A stretch of DNA of 51,789 nucleotides from Branchiostoma floridae (taxonomy: Eukaryota; Chordata; Leptocardii; Amphioxiformes; Branchiostomatidae): NCBI RefSeq assembly GCF_000003815.2, contig NC_049981.1, forward strand, positions 33,703,069 through 33,754,857, in the 5' to 3' direction. Of this stretch, positions 31,101 through 43,115 are shown piece after piece. The translations under genes were made by a program, and so were the position numbers. The stretch's first letter is position 1. Every line of letters begins with the position of its first letter. The notes under the pieces are model-generated. The model was not told where the DNA came from and did no database searches. It saw nothing but the letters and a program-made list of their open reading frames with translations.

Positions 31101-34100
31101 ATGTCTACCTTTCTTCAACCGAAGAGCTGCGTCCGTCATCCGCGAGCACCACAATCTTCCCACGAGTTTGCTTTCGCCTCTTGGAATGTACGAGGCCTGT
31201 CTTCAGCAAGTAAGAGACAGACACTAGGAACGGACTGTGATAACTACAACATTGACATTGCATGTATCCAAGAGACAAAAACATCGACCCAATCTGAAGA
31301 GACACTTCAGACAGGACATACCCTGATCCTAATGGAACAGAAAGAAACTACCCATCACGGGCTTGGCTTTGTAATAGGCCCAAGGCTACAAAGCCACGTA
31401 CTCAACTACGGACGCATCAGTGATAGGGTAGCCACTATCGATCTGTCCCTACCAACAAGAAATGGTAACACCACTAAATGCCGCATCGTCAATGTCTACG
31501 GCCCTACATCAGAAAGAGCACAAGAAAAACCCCTGTTGGTAGAAACTCTCTATGATGAACTCAGTAATGCAATTTCAGTCCCATCAAGGTGGTTGTTATT
31601 TGTGTGTGGCGACTTTAATGCCAAACTGGGGAAACTCAACAAGACAGACCAAGACACAGGGCTAAACTCATGTATAGGATCATATGGAACTGGGAAAAGA
31701 AACAGCAATGGAGAAGCACTAGTATCCTTCATGAGTACCAATAGTTTGTTTGCTACAAACACGGCGTTCAAGCACCCTGCCCGCCACCGTACAACATGGG
31801 TAGGACACATAGCCGATCCCAAAGGAAAACCAAACACCAGAGCTACCATAGCCATATTTAACCAAATCGACTATGTACTATGCAGATCAACAAGCAAACC
31901 ACTGTTGAAAGACTCACGTACCTACGGAGGCACAGACCTCAACTCAGACCACAAACCAGTCGTCACCCGTATAAGAATGGAAAATATATGCCTGGTTCAC
32001 AAGAAACACAAAAGACAGAAACGCCAGGTCAAATACAACCTGGAAAGGCTCAATGACCCTAGCACACAAACCCAATACAAGAAAAGCCTAGCAAACCAGC
32101 TGTCCAAAACAGAAGAAGTCAGCGACCCCAACACAACCTTAACTGCCATCCTTAAATGTATGGAAACATCAGCTGCAAGCACGCTAGGGGTACTGAAAAA
32201 CACAAACAACAGGCAGAGGCATCAAACAGAAGACCCGGTCATCATGAAACTGTCAGAAAAGCAAAAGGCCCTGAGGTTGCGCATCTACCAAACTGGTCAA
32301 AGTGAGGACAGAAAACCAGCACGAAAAGAACGCAACAAAATCCTCAGAGAAATTAGTAAACATGATCTGAAAAAACAAGCAATCGAGAAAGCAAATGCAC
32401 TGGCAAACGAAATCACAGCCACAGACGACAGCCGTAAAATGTTCAAGGCAGCCCGTGCCCTTAAAGTTTGTGGCCCTCCACCTTCCCTCTCAGTGCACAA
32501 TACCCATGGACAATTCATCTCAACTGATAAGGGTAAAGCAGATGCCATCAGGGAATGGTTCAAGGACCAGTTTGCAGACCCAGAAGGGGACCACTTAGAA
32601 CCTTTCCAAGGAGAGCCTAGACCCCTGAAAGACCCTATGAAAGAAGATGAAATTAAGAAAGCCATAAAGTCACTAAGCAACGGACGCTCACCCGGTCCCG
32701 ATGGAGTTAGCAACGAACTCTTTAAGAACGGGAGCGATGCCATAGCACCATATATTGCTGCTATCATCAACGTTGCCTTTGAGCGCCACCATCCTATTGA
32801 AGCATTGGGACAAGGAACCCCCATTGCTTTACCCAAACCAAAAAGCCACCAGGACCTCCTGCAAACCTACGTCCCATCGTCCTCTTGAACAGCATACGTA
32901 AGATCCTGTCTACTGTCACATTACATCGCATTAGGGACAAAATTGATGCCTTTACAGGACCATACCAAAGTGGCTTCAAGAGAGGGCGCAGTTGCGCGGA
33001 CATAGTCTGGGCCCAGCGTATGCTTACATCGGTGGCTATGTCTAAACACTGGGACTTCTACAAGATGGGGATAGATATGTCAAGGGCATTTGACACAATC
33101 AAAAGGTCAAAGATCCTAGATGTGCTATACCAAGCAGGGTGCAATGAAGATGAACTGCGCCTTGCGAGAATACTTTTAGCAGGTACTAAACTGAATGTCC
33201 GTGTTGGATCAATCTACTCAGCGGACTTTGAAACAACAATAGGGTCTCCGCAAGGGGACAGTCTCTCCCCAGTACTGTTCACCTGCTACCTGGCATCAGC
33301 ATTAGCATCAATAAGATCGCACTCCACAAGGCCCAACCCTCCAGTATCACGTCTGGGCATTCCATTGGAGATGGAATATGCAGATGACGTCGACTTCATT
33401 GACGAGGAAAAGGCCACACTGTAAGGACTCCTACCTGTAGCTGCTAATAACTTGAAAGACTCAAATCTATTTGTGAACGAAGCCAAGACAGAATATACTC
33501 ACGTCTACTTGGCGGACACAATAGAAAAAGATGAGGATGAAAAGCCACTCAGAGGCAATGAGGAATGGAGAAAGAGCAAAACTCTTGGCCCCCTCCTCTG
33601 TAGCTCGGCTGACATAGCAGCCAGGTGTACAATGGGTAACATCGCATTCAGGTCCCTCTGGAAAATTTGGATCCGCCGATCAAAAATTCCATTGGAGAAA
33701 AAACTGCTACTGTACAATGCTACCTGCGTGTCAATCATGCTCTACAACTGTAACAGCTGGGCAGCACCACAGACAGTGCTAGACAAGCTAGATGCCTGCC
33801 ACCGAAAACACCTACGAACAATCACCGGGCACCGATGGCCAAACAGCTTGATTTCGAACATTGGGTTATACAAGCTGTGCAACACAGGCCCACTGTCAAC
33901 AAAAGTGAAACAAGCCAGATGGACTATGTTCGGACACGTATTGAGGATGCCAACCAACACACCTGCCCAGCAGGCCTTGGAATTTGCCTTGATTGGCTCC
34001 AACACCTACAAAGCCCGAAAAGGAAGGCACTGAAGAACCTTCTGGGCTTACTGAGGGCAGACCTCAAAGAAAGAGGACTCGGACAATTGCGGTCAGAAAG

Positions 34101-34167
34101 GAAACTTAGGGAGCTCAGGGAGCTCGCAATGAATAGGACGACGTGGAAAGAGTTGAAGAAAGACTGA
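31101..34167 (+). pseudogene. Decayed APE-RT non-LTR retrotransposon (RTE-like)
   Basis: A single-ORF element with AP endonuclease then reverse transcriptase. Endonuclease marks: ASWNVRGLSS, CIQETK, VYGPT, CGDFNAKLG and TDLNSDHKPV. RT marks: LRPIVLLNS, GFKRGRS, GIDMSRAFDTIKR, GSPQGDSLSPVLF and EYADDVDF (catalytic pair intact). It is broken by a frameshift near 32865, a TAA at 33422 and a frameshift near 34020, so it cannot encode a full protein. After the ORF a short 3'UTR ends AATAAAGTTATTATTAT near 34380. The start M at 31101 was chosen because upstream text belongs to another repeat. Confidence 0.88.
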
Positions 34168-34463
34168 TTGCAGCTGCAGGGTGTCCAGACCACTGCAGCA
34201 GCAGGACCCAGTGGACTACTACTACTGTCACATTATCCACGATCTTCGGGCGTATCGATGGAAGATCGGCCATGATATTTAAGATCGACAGAGGGTTTTC
34301 GCCCGAAAACCGTCCCTGTTACATATAAGCCATACTTTGTACCTTGTACAATTGGTGTGCAATAAAGTTATTATTATAAGCGAAGCTCGGGCGATTGCCG
34401 CAGACTCGTCGTCCGATCGATTTTCGCCAAATGTGACAGGGGTATTATTGGAACTCCGGTGCA

Positions 34464-34591
34464 GGTTGAAATGCAATCAACTTATGCGATAAGAGGTGTA
34501 TGATCAACGTTTGGGCAGTGCTGAAATACCAACGTTTGGGCAGTGCTGAAATACCCACAAACATTCCTGCGGACAAAGTTCGGTCATTCCG
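34464..34591 (+). repeat. Dispersed repeat copy 2, downstream of the retrotransposon
   Basis: Same family as 30843-30950. The block AACGTTTGGGCAGTGCTGAA is doubled here, adding about 24 bp. Confidence 0.8.
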
Positions 34592-34634
34592 TGGTTTGTT
34601 ACGACTCCAAGCAGGCTGCTGTGAGGCTAGCGAC

Positions 34635-34808
34635 ACATTTCCAAACCGGGGCCTGGTCGGGCTGTTTGTAGAAAAAGAATGTATACCTAAAAATATACAC
34701 AAATAGTGCCCACGACTATTCTCTTTACGTCTTGTGTAGTTTGGTGTCTCTTGTATCATACTTTTCGTTCCCGAAAGCTGCGCGGTCGGGCTCCGGTTTG
34801 GCAATATG
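34635..34808. mobile_element. MITE related to 5877-6060
   Basis: Left ACATTTCCAAACCGGGGCC, right GGCTCCGGTTTGGCAATATG, again with a CGGTCGGGC block beside each end and GTATACCTAAAAATATAC inside. Confidence 0.6.
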
Positions 34809-35057
34809 ACGTAGGCCTAACTTTTTTGGCTGTTTTTGACGTCACTTTTGAGGCGTTTTTATTAGGCTTCCTATTTTGTCCCGTTTTTTTAATGTCCGTT
34901 GATATGAAGAAAATAGGAGAAAATGGAAAGTCTGACAACATTGCATCAGAAGTCCACCATATTTTTACGAAGTGTTTCTTGATTTTAGCGTAATACGTAG
35001 GGCATAGGGCGAACATTGTGTCAAAACCCCCATGCAGACCCTCTTTCACTCAACAAG

Positions 35058-35191
35058 TACTGTAAATGCAGAAATTTTCGCGGTGGTTTTAAGTTCGCGG
35101 TTTTCGCGGTTGACACTTCACCGCAAACTTAAAACCACCGCGAACAGTCCTTTCCCGCTGCTGCGAGATTAAATCCCCGTTATTTACAGTA
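35058..35191. mobile_element. Small MITE with TACTGTAAAT ends
   Basis: TACTGTAAAT at the left and ATTTACAGTA at the right are inverted. Inside, TTCGCGGTGGTTTTAAGTT pairs with AACTTAAAACCACCGCGAA. Confidence 0.75.
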
Positions 35192-35839
35192 TCTATGTCG
35201 GTGGTGTTGACTACCACGTTACATGTCACTGGGAAAATTGTTGAATTGGATAAATAGACAGATAATATACCAGAAGAGTTAGCCGGCCAGAAAGTATAGT
35301 TGGTAACGTGGTTGTGGTTGAAGAACCTCGCGTTGTTACTCAACTCAAGATTGATGAAGCTGTGTTTTCTTCTTACGTCGATAGGTGTCATGACAGCGTC
35401 TTGATCCTCATATCAAGGGATGTTCCGTTACAAAAGTTGCCGTTTGGATGTGTATGTTCTCATTTCTTTGGTGTTCAGATTGATTCTTGTGGTTGTATTT
35501 GGTATTTCATACGTGTTTCTCAAATTTGGTTTAAAAAAAAAAACTTTCCTTGCGACTCTTGCTGTTTCCTTTATACCACAGAATTTGCACACTTAAACGT
35601 CAACCGTTATAATAACTTATATCATGAGAGTTCAAGTTGCATTAAAATAAATATAGAAAAAAAAATCCAGTATATTTAGATTATTATGAATACATACATA
35701 TAAGCAATGAGTTTTCTCCTTCAATGGTAAACGTTGAATGTCCTTGAAAGACTCCCCTCCCCCTTCCGCCCGAGTGGTACAGTCCGCTCCATGTGTATGT
35801 CTGGCGTCTTGCCAGTCGGAGACGGACCGTTTTTAAGAC

Positions 35840-36278
35840 GTTCTCTCCGACTTCTCGACTTGTAGCGGTCCTTCAAGACGCTCCGGCCATCTTGAACGAC
35901 GGCAAGAATCCCTCGGAGACGTCGCCATCGGACTAACCGGGCTGTATTGGTGCGTGTTCGGGAGGACAGAGCTCCGTAGCGCGGTGAGTCGCGGTCCACT
36001 GGCGGGGTGAAACCGGACCCCGGCCCGACTGTGTGGCCGACATTCCTCCGGGCCTGCCGCCGGGCGCTCCGACAAGCTTCCCACGGGCGCTCCCGGGCCT
36101 GGGGCCGCCGAGAGAACGGGATATTCCGCCTGGACAGGCTCGTGGATAGCCGGGTTCGTGGCCGTACCGTTCCAGGGCGGGTATAACGGGACGCGGCGGG
36201 GCGGAGTTGCCTGCCCGCCCGCCGACTGGCCTGCCCGGCGCCTGAGGACTCCCAGCCGGAGTTAGCCTCGCCGCAGCC
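35840..36278 (+). promoter_or_regulatory. CpG-rich promoter / 5'UTR of the second gene
   Basis: The segment is dense in CG dinucleotides and GC (for example around 36000-36270), unlike its AT-rich surroundings. It ends at the signal-peptide ATG at 36279. No TATA box was recognised, so the transcription start cannot be placed. Confidence 0.55.
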
Positions 36279-36354
36279 ATGTTGGGACGCTGTGGAGCCT
36301 ACAGGACCCTGCTGGTCGTCCTGAGCAGCCTGGCTCTGCTACCCGCCACACACG
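36279..36354 (+). CDS. Second gene, exon 1: signal peptide
   Basis: ATG at 36279 lies in a GCC-rich context and opens 25 codons plus 1 nt: basic start, then the hydrophobic core TLLVVLSSLALLPATH. It ends CACG|GTAACT in phase 1. The 400 bp upstream are very GC- and CpG-rich, as expected of a promoter/5'UTR. It lies head to head with the minus-strand gene, 7.2 kb away. Confidence 0.75.
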
Positions 36355-37040
36355 GTAACTATTACCTGCCTTGTTTTGGTTAGAACCAGACGTCAATAGT
36401 GCGGCTTACGGACGACAATAGCACGATTTCCGCACAACAATAGCACGTCCCTAACTCTCCCCACCCCGCGCCCTAGTCAGGCCGGAGGAGGGTCTCGGTT
36501 TATTTTGATTCGCAATCAGGCCACAAATTCAGGCCGTTTTGTCCTGTCAACGTTTTAAACATAGACCTGCATTTAGCTTTTAACACGTGCAGCATGGCTG
36601 CTATACAAACTACATTGTACTACTATTGAAGGATGTTTAGGGCAGAGAATAATAATTTGAATTCCGTTCAAATTGAAGTGATTTCTGACTTTGAAACATT
36701 TGTAACATCAGGTAGATCTTTCTAACGTTAATGATTTTATGACATAATTTTTGAAGAACATAAGATTCTAGCGCTGGATACTGACGTTATATAACGTTAG
36801 TCTCAAGCAGCAAGCTTTAATAACAACTTGTGCACAGGTTTGTTGAGCGAGTTTTGAGCTGGGCATTGAACATTCATGAATTCTACCAAGGAAAAGATGT
36901 GAGAAACTTTTCTACTATGAATTTTGTCTGAAACGGCTTGCGTACAAACAGCAGGAAACCCTGATACTTTAGAGTCTGCCCTCCCCAGTCCAATATTTGT
37001 TGTTTACTCTGACTTCTGTCCTGTTTTAAACATGGGGCCC
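36355..37040. other. Intron 1 of the plus-strand gene, start
   Basis: GC content falls quickly after the donor. No exon or clear repeat seen. Confidence 0.5.
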
Positions 37041-37231
37041 TACTATCCAAGCAGACGTTCAGCTCTGGCGGTTTTTGACATTTTTTTTTACTTTTTAGAT
37101 GATTTTTTCCTGGGCTTTCTTTTTTGTACCATTTTCTGTATGGCAGGTGGACATGAAGAAAATGGTGCAAAATAGAAAGCCAGACAAAACCGTCTAAAAA
37201 CACGTTACTCGAACCTCTGCAGGGAGAGTAA
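37041..37231. mobile_element. Diverged hAT-like MITE relative
   Basis: Ends TACTATCCAAGCAGACGTTC and CGAACCTCTGCAGGGAGAGTA are diverged versions of the TACTCTCC family, with a different interior. Confidence 0.55.
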
Positions 37232-37510
37232 TGTTCTCCCCATACATATCAAACTCACTGCTTTCAGATAACTTTTGCAAGCCAAGTTTGAATGACTAGC
37301 TGTATCAACTGTTCTCAGTGCATATTATCCCTATACTGGCGCCTGGCCTGCAGCTAGGCACAATAATTTCTCAGGAGGTAACCTTACATCACAGTACATG
37401 TACTTGAACTTGAACTACAAACTGCTGTCTGTGTCTGGTCCCAGCTAACATAACAGTTGTTAGATCAGGCTAAACTAACATGGTTTTGTGGATAACATCA
37501 CCTGAAGACC

Positions 37511-37650
37511 AAAATCCTACTCTCCAAGCAGAGGTTAGGCTCTAGCTGTTTTTTTAAACGTTTTTATAGTCGCTTTTATCAGGCTTTCAATTTTGTATTT
37601 TATCTTGCTGTGTCAAAAACAGCTGGAGCCTAACCTCTGCTTGGAGAGTA
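37511..37650. mobile_element. hAT-like MITE relative
   Basis: Ends TACTCTCCAAGCAGAGGTTA / TAACCTCTGCTTGGAGAGTA, with CCAAAATCC on both sides. The next copy follows directly, sharing the flank. Confidence 0.75.
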
Positions 37651-37659
37651 CCAAAATCC

Positions 37660-37781
37660 TACTCTCCAAGCAAAGGTTGATGGGGAAAATCACGACCTTT
37701 TTCTTACGTGCAGCTTTTCTGTCATCAGACCCCATCAACATAGATGATTTAGACAGTTCCAAACCTCTGCTTGGAGAGTAC
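37660..37781. mobile_element. hAT-like MITE relative, tandem neighbour
   Basis: Ends TACTCTCCAAGCAAAGGTTG and AACCTCTGCTTGGAGAGTA. It follows the previous copy after only CCAAAATCC, so one element landed next to the other. Confidence 0.7.
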
Positions 37782-38779
37782 CTTGAACTAAAAGTAAACT
37801 TCTGCCTTCTGGTGAATGTGAGCAAAGCGGAGGAAGTCGTTCGTAACCATTAAAGTTAACCGTGAAAAATAAGAATGCAACAAAAACTAACCCTAACAAC
37901 CTGTGCTTGGAGAATACAAAATTCGGATCACAAATTTGAAGTGGAAAAGAAGAATAGCACTTTTTTTAATTGAATTCTTTACCTTTTGTGATGTGTAGTC
38001 GTCTATTGACAAGTTTTTGATGATTACAGTTTTTGTGACACCGGTAGTTTTACTAACCCCACAGTCATGCTAATCAGTACCGGCAGGGATATTCAGGTGT
38101 AATTCACAACAACTTGTTGTGTACAAAGAGATGAGAAGAGACAAGCTTTGCACAACCAAGGAGGCTTGATAGAACCTCCTTGGTACCAGGGCCATCTGAC
38201 ATCCCCACTGACTCCAGGACCTGTCCCACCTGTCCCTCTCAGTCTGTCCAGGGACAAAAAGTTCCATCCAAATAATCTGAATTTTATGACATGTAATTGA
38301 TGAAATTTTATTTTTCTAACCCTAAAATGAATGAGCTGGGTGGAAAAAATGAAGAGATAGCTGTGTGTGCAAAAGTTTTGTCTGATGACGATGACCACAT
38401 TGAGAGTGAAGTTTCTGGTCACATGTAGGACTGCATGTGCAGTATAAAGTATATTGTATAACCAGGTCCACATAGAATGTAAGCCTAGCCCTGGAAATGA
38501 CAGCTGCACCAGATTTGTCAGGACCTCAGCTGTGTTCTTTCATCCTGAGGAAAGTTGTTTTAGCAGTTTGAGGAGTTTTGTTTGCGGTCTGGAAAGTTGT
38601 GTTAGTATTTCACAAAGTTCTGTTATCATTTCCCAAAGTTGTGTTTGTAGTTTAAATCAACAGGTCAGAAAATGGAAAATAACACTCTGTACTGCAAACG
38701 TGAACATGCATGTAGGGTCAGGCTGGTCCAATGGAATCATTTGTTTCACGGATTTAAAGATTATACCAAGCAAGGAGGT
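37782..38779. other. Intron, nothing recognised
   Basis: It includes loose 'aaagttgtgtt' repeats near 38560-38650. No coding seen. Confidence 0.45.
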
Positions 38780-38870
38780 TAGCCTGCTTACCAGACTCCA
38801 ACCCGACCTAAAAAAAACAACTTGTGTGTATACATTTTTTACATCGGGCTGGGGTCTGATATCTAGGCTA
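38780..38870. mobile_element. TAGCC-type MITE, short copy, split from its target duplication
   Basis: Ends TAGCCTGCTTACCAGACTCC and GGGTCTGATATCTAGGCTA are inverted. Left flank CAAGGAGGT recurs at 39611-39619, after the Harbinger MITE that inserted at its right end. Confidence 0.7.
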
Positions 38871-38874
38871 CTAA

Positions 38875-39607
38875 GGCCCCGTTCATGATACAAAAAATGA
38901 AACGGTTCTATCGGTTACTATCGGTTAGGCCAGCTGAAACGGATAAGTTTTGTCATCATGGACGGTCCGAAACGGATCTGAAGCGATAGAAAACGGTTTG
39001 TTCGGAACCTCCTCGCGAGGTAGTATTGAAACGGTTTCTTCCTTATCCGGAATTGCGAATTTGTATCATGAACGCAAAAGCGGCGCGATCCGTTTTACAT
39101 CCGGGCATGTGCGTTCATATTTGGTGGCGCCACGGTGCAAAAGTACAATTTCTAACCTGTCATTCGGGTGTTTCGGCCGCGTTTTCAATCGTACGATTCG
39201 TTTCTATAATCGGGCCGCCTCCTGGTCGACTGAGGAGCTAGCATTCCTGATATCGTAAGGGGAATGTGTCAGGAGATCCAGTGGAAATGTCATAGCATGG
39301 CATATATTGGGACCACAATGTTTTCAGAGGCATTTCCAAGGTCATAACAGAACCCAGCTTCGAATTCAGTAAGACATTGGTTCAATTTCGATCAAAGACC
39401 AATAATCTGACACAGAAGTACAAGTTTGGACAAGATCACAACAACCTCAGGGGTCAGAGGTCGCGTTACCTTGCCTTTTCAAGGAACTGAAACGGTTTGC
39501 AAGTTTGCATCGTGAACGCAAAATGCAAACCGTTTCCTGTCGTTTGCTGTCGGATTTCCAGGCCTAACCGATAGAACCGTTTCATTTTTTTTATCATGAA
39601 CGGGGCC
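38875..39607. mobile_element. 733-bp Harbinger-like MITE, copy 2
   Basis: Same length as the element at 22447-23179 and identical in the stretches compared. It is flanked by its own target duplication TAA (38872-38874 and 39608-39610). It is inserted 4 bp from the end of an older TAGCC-type MITE. Confidence 0.88.
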
Positions 39608-40564
39608 TAACAAGGAGGTTGAAATAAGAAAGTGCTGCACAGACCAATGGTTGAGACCAAGGATATATAAAACCTTGCATCGGTCCAGTCTGTCTCACTC
39701 TGGGATGTCTTTGGCCAAGCTGTTTTCTGGGCAGACTGGGCATTGTAGCACTGCTGCTGGGACAATCACTTGGTGGTAGCTTCGAGCAGTAGGAATTTTG
39801 GCTGCCGGCAATTAACTCCTAGAGTAGAGTAGAGTTTTTTGGTTGGGTAGGAGTCTCGCTCCAGTTGAAACCGTTCCTATTGCATCAATTACCCGTAAAA
39901 CTCCTACTGGGTGTAAGAGAATACCCTGGTGGCAGTGAGATTCATGTCGTGTCGAGGACATCGTATGGCAACCGTGTTGGTAACTGGGCTGTATACAGCT
40001 GAGTCTATAATGTATAACTTAGAGTTAATGTATAACCTGGTCACCATTCTGTACAACAAACAGATGTACATGGCCTTCTCCCAGTACATTGAGAGTACAC
40101 ACCGTTTCGACGTACTCTCCTAGAAACTCCTCCAGCAACTCTCAAGCACAAGGAACCAAGAGTTAAATACCAAGAGAGACTATTGACTCAAAAGCGAACC
40201 ATGTGTTACTCAGCACCAAGAGACCACGTCTAGCGAAATAATAGACGTTAAACGAGGACAACAACAACAACAACAAAAATTCTCCACTTGTTGGCTTGGC
40301 CCAGTCTGAAAACGTGTGCGTAGTGGTGGTCACAATTTATAGCTAGTGCACTGTGGTCCATTATTGCTAAACTGTACCATCTACTAGAACCCTGTGGTGC
40401 ATGTAACATTAGCTGAATGGGAAAATCAGCAGGACCATATCTGTAACACTGAAGTCTGCAGGATAACAGAAGGGATCATGCTGAAGCTGTCTGTCTGATT
40501 GGCCTGGCTGTGTAGCTGAAGTGCATGGTGATTAGTGGTATAGTCTTCCGGTTAGTAGACTGGT

Positions 40565-40850
40565 GGTTGTGCGTGTGTGTGTGTATGTACGTGTGTGTGT
40601 GTGTGCGCATATGCGTGTGCACATGTGTTTGTTTGCGTGCATGTGTATGTGTTTGTGTGCACATGCGTGTGTTTGTGTGCATGCCCGTGTATGTGAGTGT
40701 GTGTGCGAGTGTGTGTGCACAAGTTTGTGTGTGTGTGTGTGTGTGACTGTGTGTATGCGAGTGTTTTTGTGTGGGGCATGTGTGTTTGTTTGCGTGTGTA
40801 TGTGCACTGACATGTGTTTGTGTGAGTGTGGGCATGCGTGTGCTTAAGTG
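40565..40850. repeat. (GT)n-rich microsatellite
   Basis: Imperfect GT/TG repeat about 285 bp long with GCATG and CATGC interruptions. Open frames on both strands are low-complexity translations. Confidence 0.95.
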
Positions 40851-41192
40851 AACGACTGGGGTTATGAATTACTTATTAGTTTAAAAAAACTTCACTTCTG
40901 TTTTTTTTTACCCTAACGCTGTTGTGTACAGTAAAGGAGTAAAAAGTCATGATTGACAGGAAGACAGAACCTGCAGACAGTAGGAACCATTGTGTGCATC
41001 TGAGGCAGGAAATTGACACTGAGCCAATTTTGGGCCTAATCCCTGCTGTTATGACTACAAGGCTCTTGTTTATTTTGGGATTTCATCCTCTTGATTCTCC
41101 TGTCCAGATGATTTTACAGTCCTGTGTTCTACATGGTACAGCGAATCTTGGAATGTTTGTGTAGGTTTTATTTTTACGGGTTGTTGAGGCGA

Positions 41193-41554
41193 CTTAGGCC
41201 CAGTCTATACACAGTTTTTGCCGATATCTGTGGAGATGTCGGGAGGGATCTGGAACGTTGGCCGCGAGACACCCGTGGCACTTGCAGTCATAAACAGCTA
41301 TATAATATAGCCTAATGAGCCCGCGTTGTATGCTAATGAGCCTTCCCGAAGTCGGGACACATCTACACGCGCGCGGAAGCTGTCGGGGACCCCTGCTAAG
41401 CTATTGGGCGAATGGTCCGGACCTTTCGGGAGAAATTTTCCCAATATCTTTATGGCGATATTGCAGTTCCATCTAGACGCTGAAAAAAAAGCTGTCGGCA
41501 AGAGGTTGTTGGCTCGCTGATATCGGGAAAAACCGTGTCTAGATCGTGCCTAAG
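41193..41554. mobile_element. DNA-transposon MITE with CTTAGGC ends (362 bp)
   Basis: About 36 bp at the left edge (CTTAGGCCCAGTCTATACAC) match the reverse complement of the right edge (GTGTCTAGATCGTGCCTAAG) with several changes. GGCC-type ends next to TTA/TAA suggest a Harbinger relative. Confidence 0.65.
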
Positions 41555-42252
41555 TCTGACGGCTAAGTCTTGACACCATACCTACGTCTTCCTCCTATAA
41601 TTACTATTACTATATTACAGAGCTGTTTCAAGTATGAAATCCAAACACCTCAAAGACCTCTGTTCACCCCGCCACAAATCATAGTCCGTGTAACGCAAAC
41701 TCCGCTTTCCGGAGCCGATTGGCCTCTTCTTGGGCGCAGCCATTTAGGACGGGCCAATAAGAGGCCCAATTAAATCAGGCTACACAAAACAAAACTATGG
41801 CAAAAATTAAATGCATTTACAGTATGTTCTGATTTGTGTGGCCACACACAGGATCGCAAACTTACATCAATGAATGAAACACCTGCATTGTACCTCTATA
41901 TACTTTAACAAGTCGGTCCTTGTAATAAAGCAGAAGTACAATGGGCATCATCCCTAGACGATCTTCCTTCGGGAAGCCAAGCTGAGAGGGACAATAACAG
42001 TGAAACAAGACTATTAGTAATGTGATATCTTACTACATCAACAATGATGAATGTTACCTGTATACTAGGTTCAGTTTCTCCTTGCTTTGGAGACAATTGT
42101 TAATGTATGGGGCTTATGATACGAAAATGCATTTGAATTTGAATTTTTATATGCTATTTGAATGTCGAAAACTAAGGAATGTATCTTGTATACGATAAAA
42201 AGAAGATATTTACTTCTATTAACAATTTTTCCTTTACTTGTCTCCCTCCCAG

Positions 42253-42284
42253 GTGTCTGCGTGCACGAAGGTGTCCACTACCCG
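42253..42284 (+). CDS. Second gene, exon 2 (32 nt): Cys-containing mini-exon
   Basis: Acceptor CTTGTCTCCCTCCCAG, donor CCG|GTAAGT. With the phase-1 nucleotide from exon 1 it encodes GVCVHEGVHYP and leaves in phase 0. The text resembles the first strand of a von Willebrand type C module (CxxxGxxY), which could suggest a secreted VWC protein. That is a weak inference from eleven residues. No exon 3 was recognised downstream. Confidence 0.6.
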
Positions 42285-42955
42285 GTAAGTACCCTTTTAA
42301 CTATCCTGATCACCCCTTTCTAAAAATGAGCTCTCCCAGAAGTGGGATCCTTTCCACACCGCTGGCAGAGTTCACTTGAGGGATGGGGGGTGTGCAGCGA
42401 TGTGACCGTAGGCTGGGGCCACACAAACAGTGCTTCATGGATGGCTTCCATGTGTGGGTTCAGCTCAGCCAGCTTTCAGTAATGGCTGGCAGGGACGAGC
42501 TGTCGGTTGGTTTCACTTGGTGTTCAGCGACCCTAACTCTGCACCAAGAGGTTGGGAGGTCAAAGCCCGGCTGTTGTTGCACACTGCACGTGCATGCTAC
42601 TGAGAAGGGTCGCAGTCCTTAGGACAGGGCATTGCGCTTATCTAAAACAGCTAGGGGAACCTGTAAATACTGTACATAGCTTCTTCTCTGTCACAACCAG
42701 CTCATTGACATATTAAAGGTCACTCATTGCAAAATTCCGTGTGACAAGAGTTAACAAGTATTAGAAATAACTTTAATAAGCACAAAAAATGCCCAGTTGA
42801 CTGAAACTGTCTCAGTGTCTGTCAGTCAAAACATGTAGTTACAAACAAACAAACAAACATGTGAATGTCTAACAAGAAAGTGCGTTGATGCAGGCCTGCC
42901 ATATTGTCATGTCAAGTGAAGGTTTTTGTTTTATATTTGTAAGTTTGTCAGAGGT

Positions 42956-43115
42956 TAGCCTGGACACCATACCCCAACCTCAAAAATATCTTTCGTGTTG
43001 GGGTCTGGCAGGATGGCTGTAGAAAGGTTCTCAAAGGCCCTTGATCAGAGGGAGGAGAACCTAGGATTGATGCACGACAGATACTTGAGATGGGCTGGGG
43101 TTTGGTAACCAGGCT
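42956..43115. mobile_element. TAGCCTGG-type MITE, deletion derivative (160 bp)
   Basis: Ends TAGCCTGGACACCATACC and TTTGGTAACCAGGCTA. Flanks GTCAGAGGT and GCCAGAGGT form a 9-bp duplication with one change. It is an internally deleted relative of 49253-49664 in opposite orientation. Confidence 0.75.

Noticed and set aside
40476-40847. His/Thr-rich and Val/Cys-rich open frames
   Set aside because: Low-complexity translation of the GT repeat.
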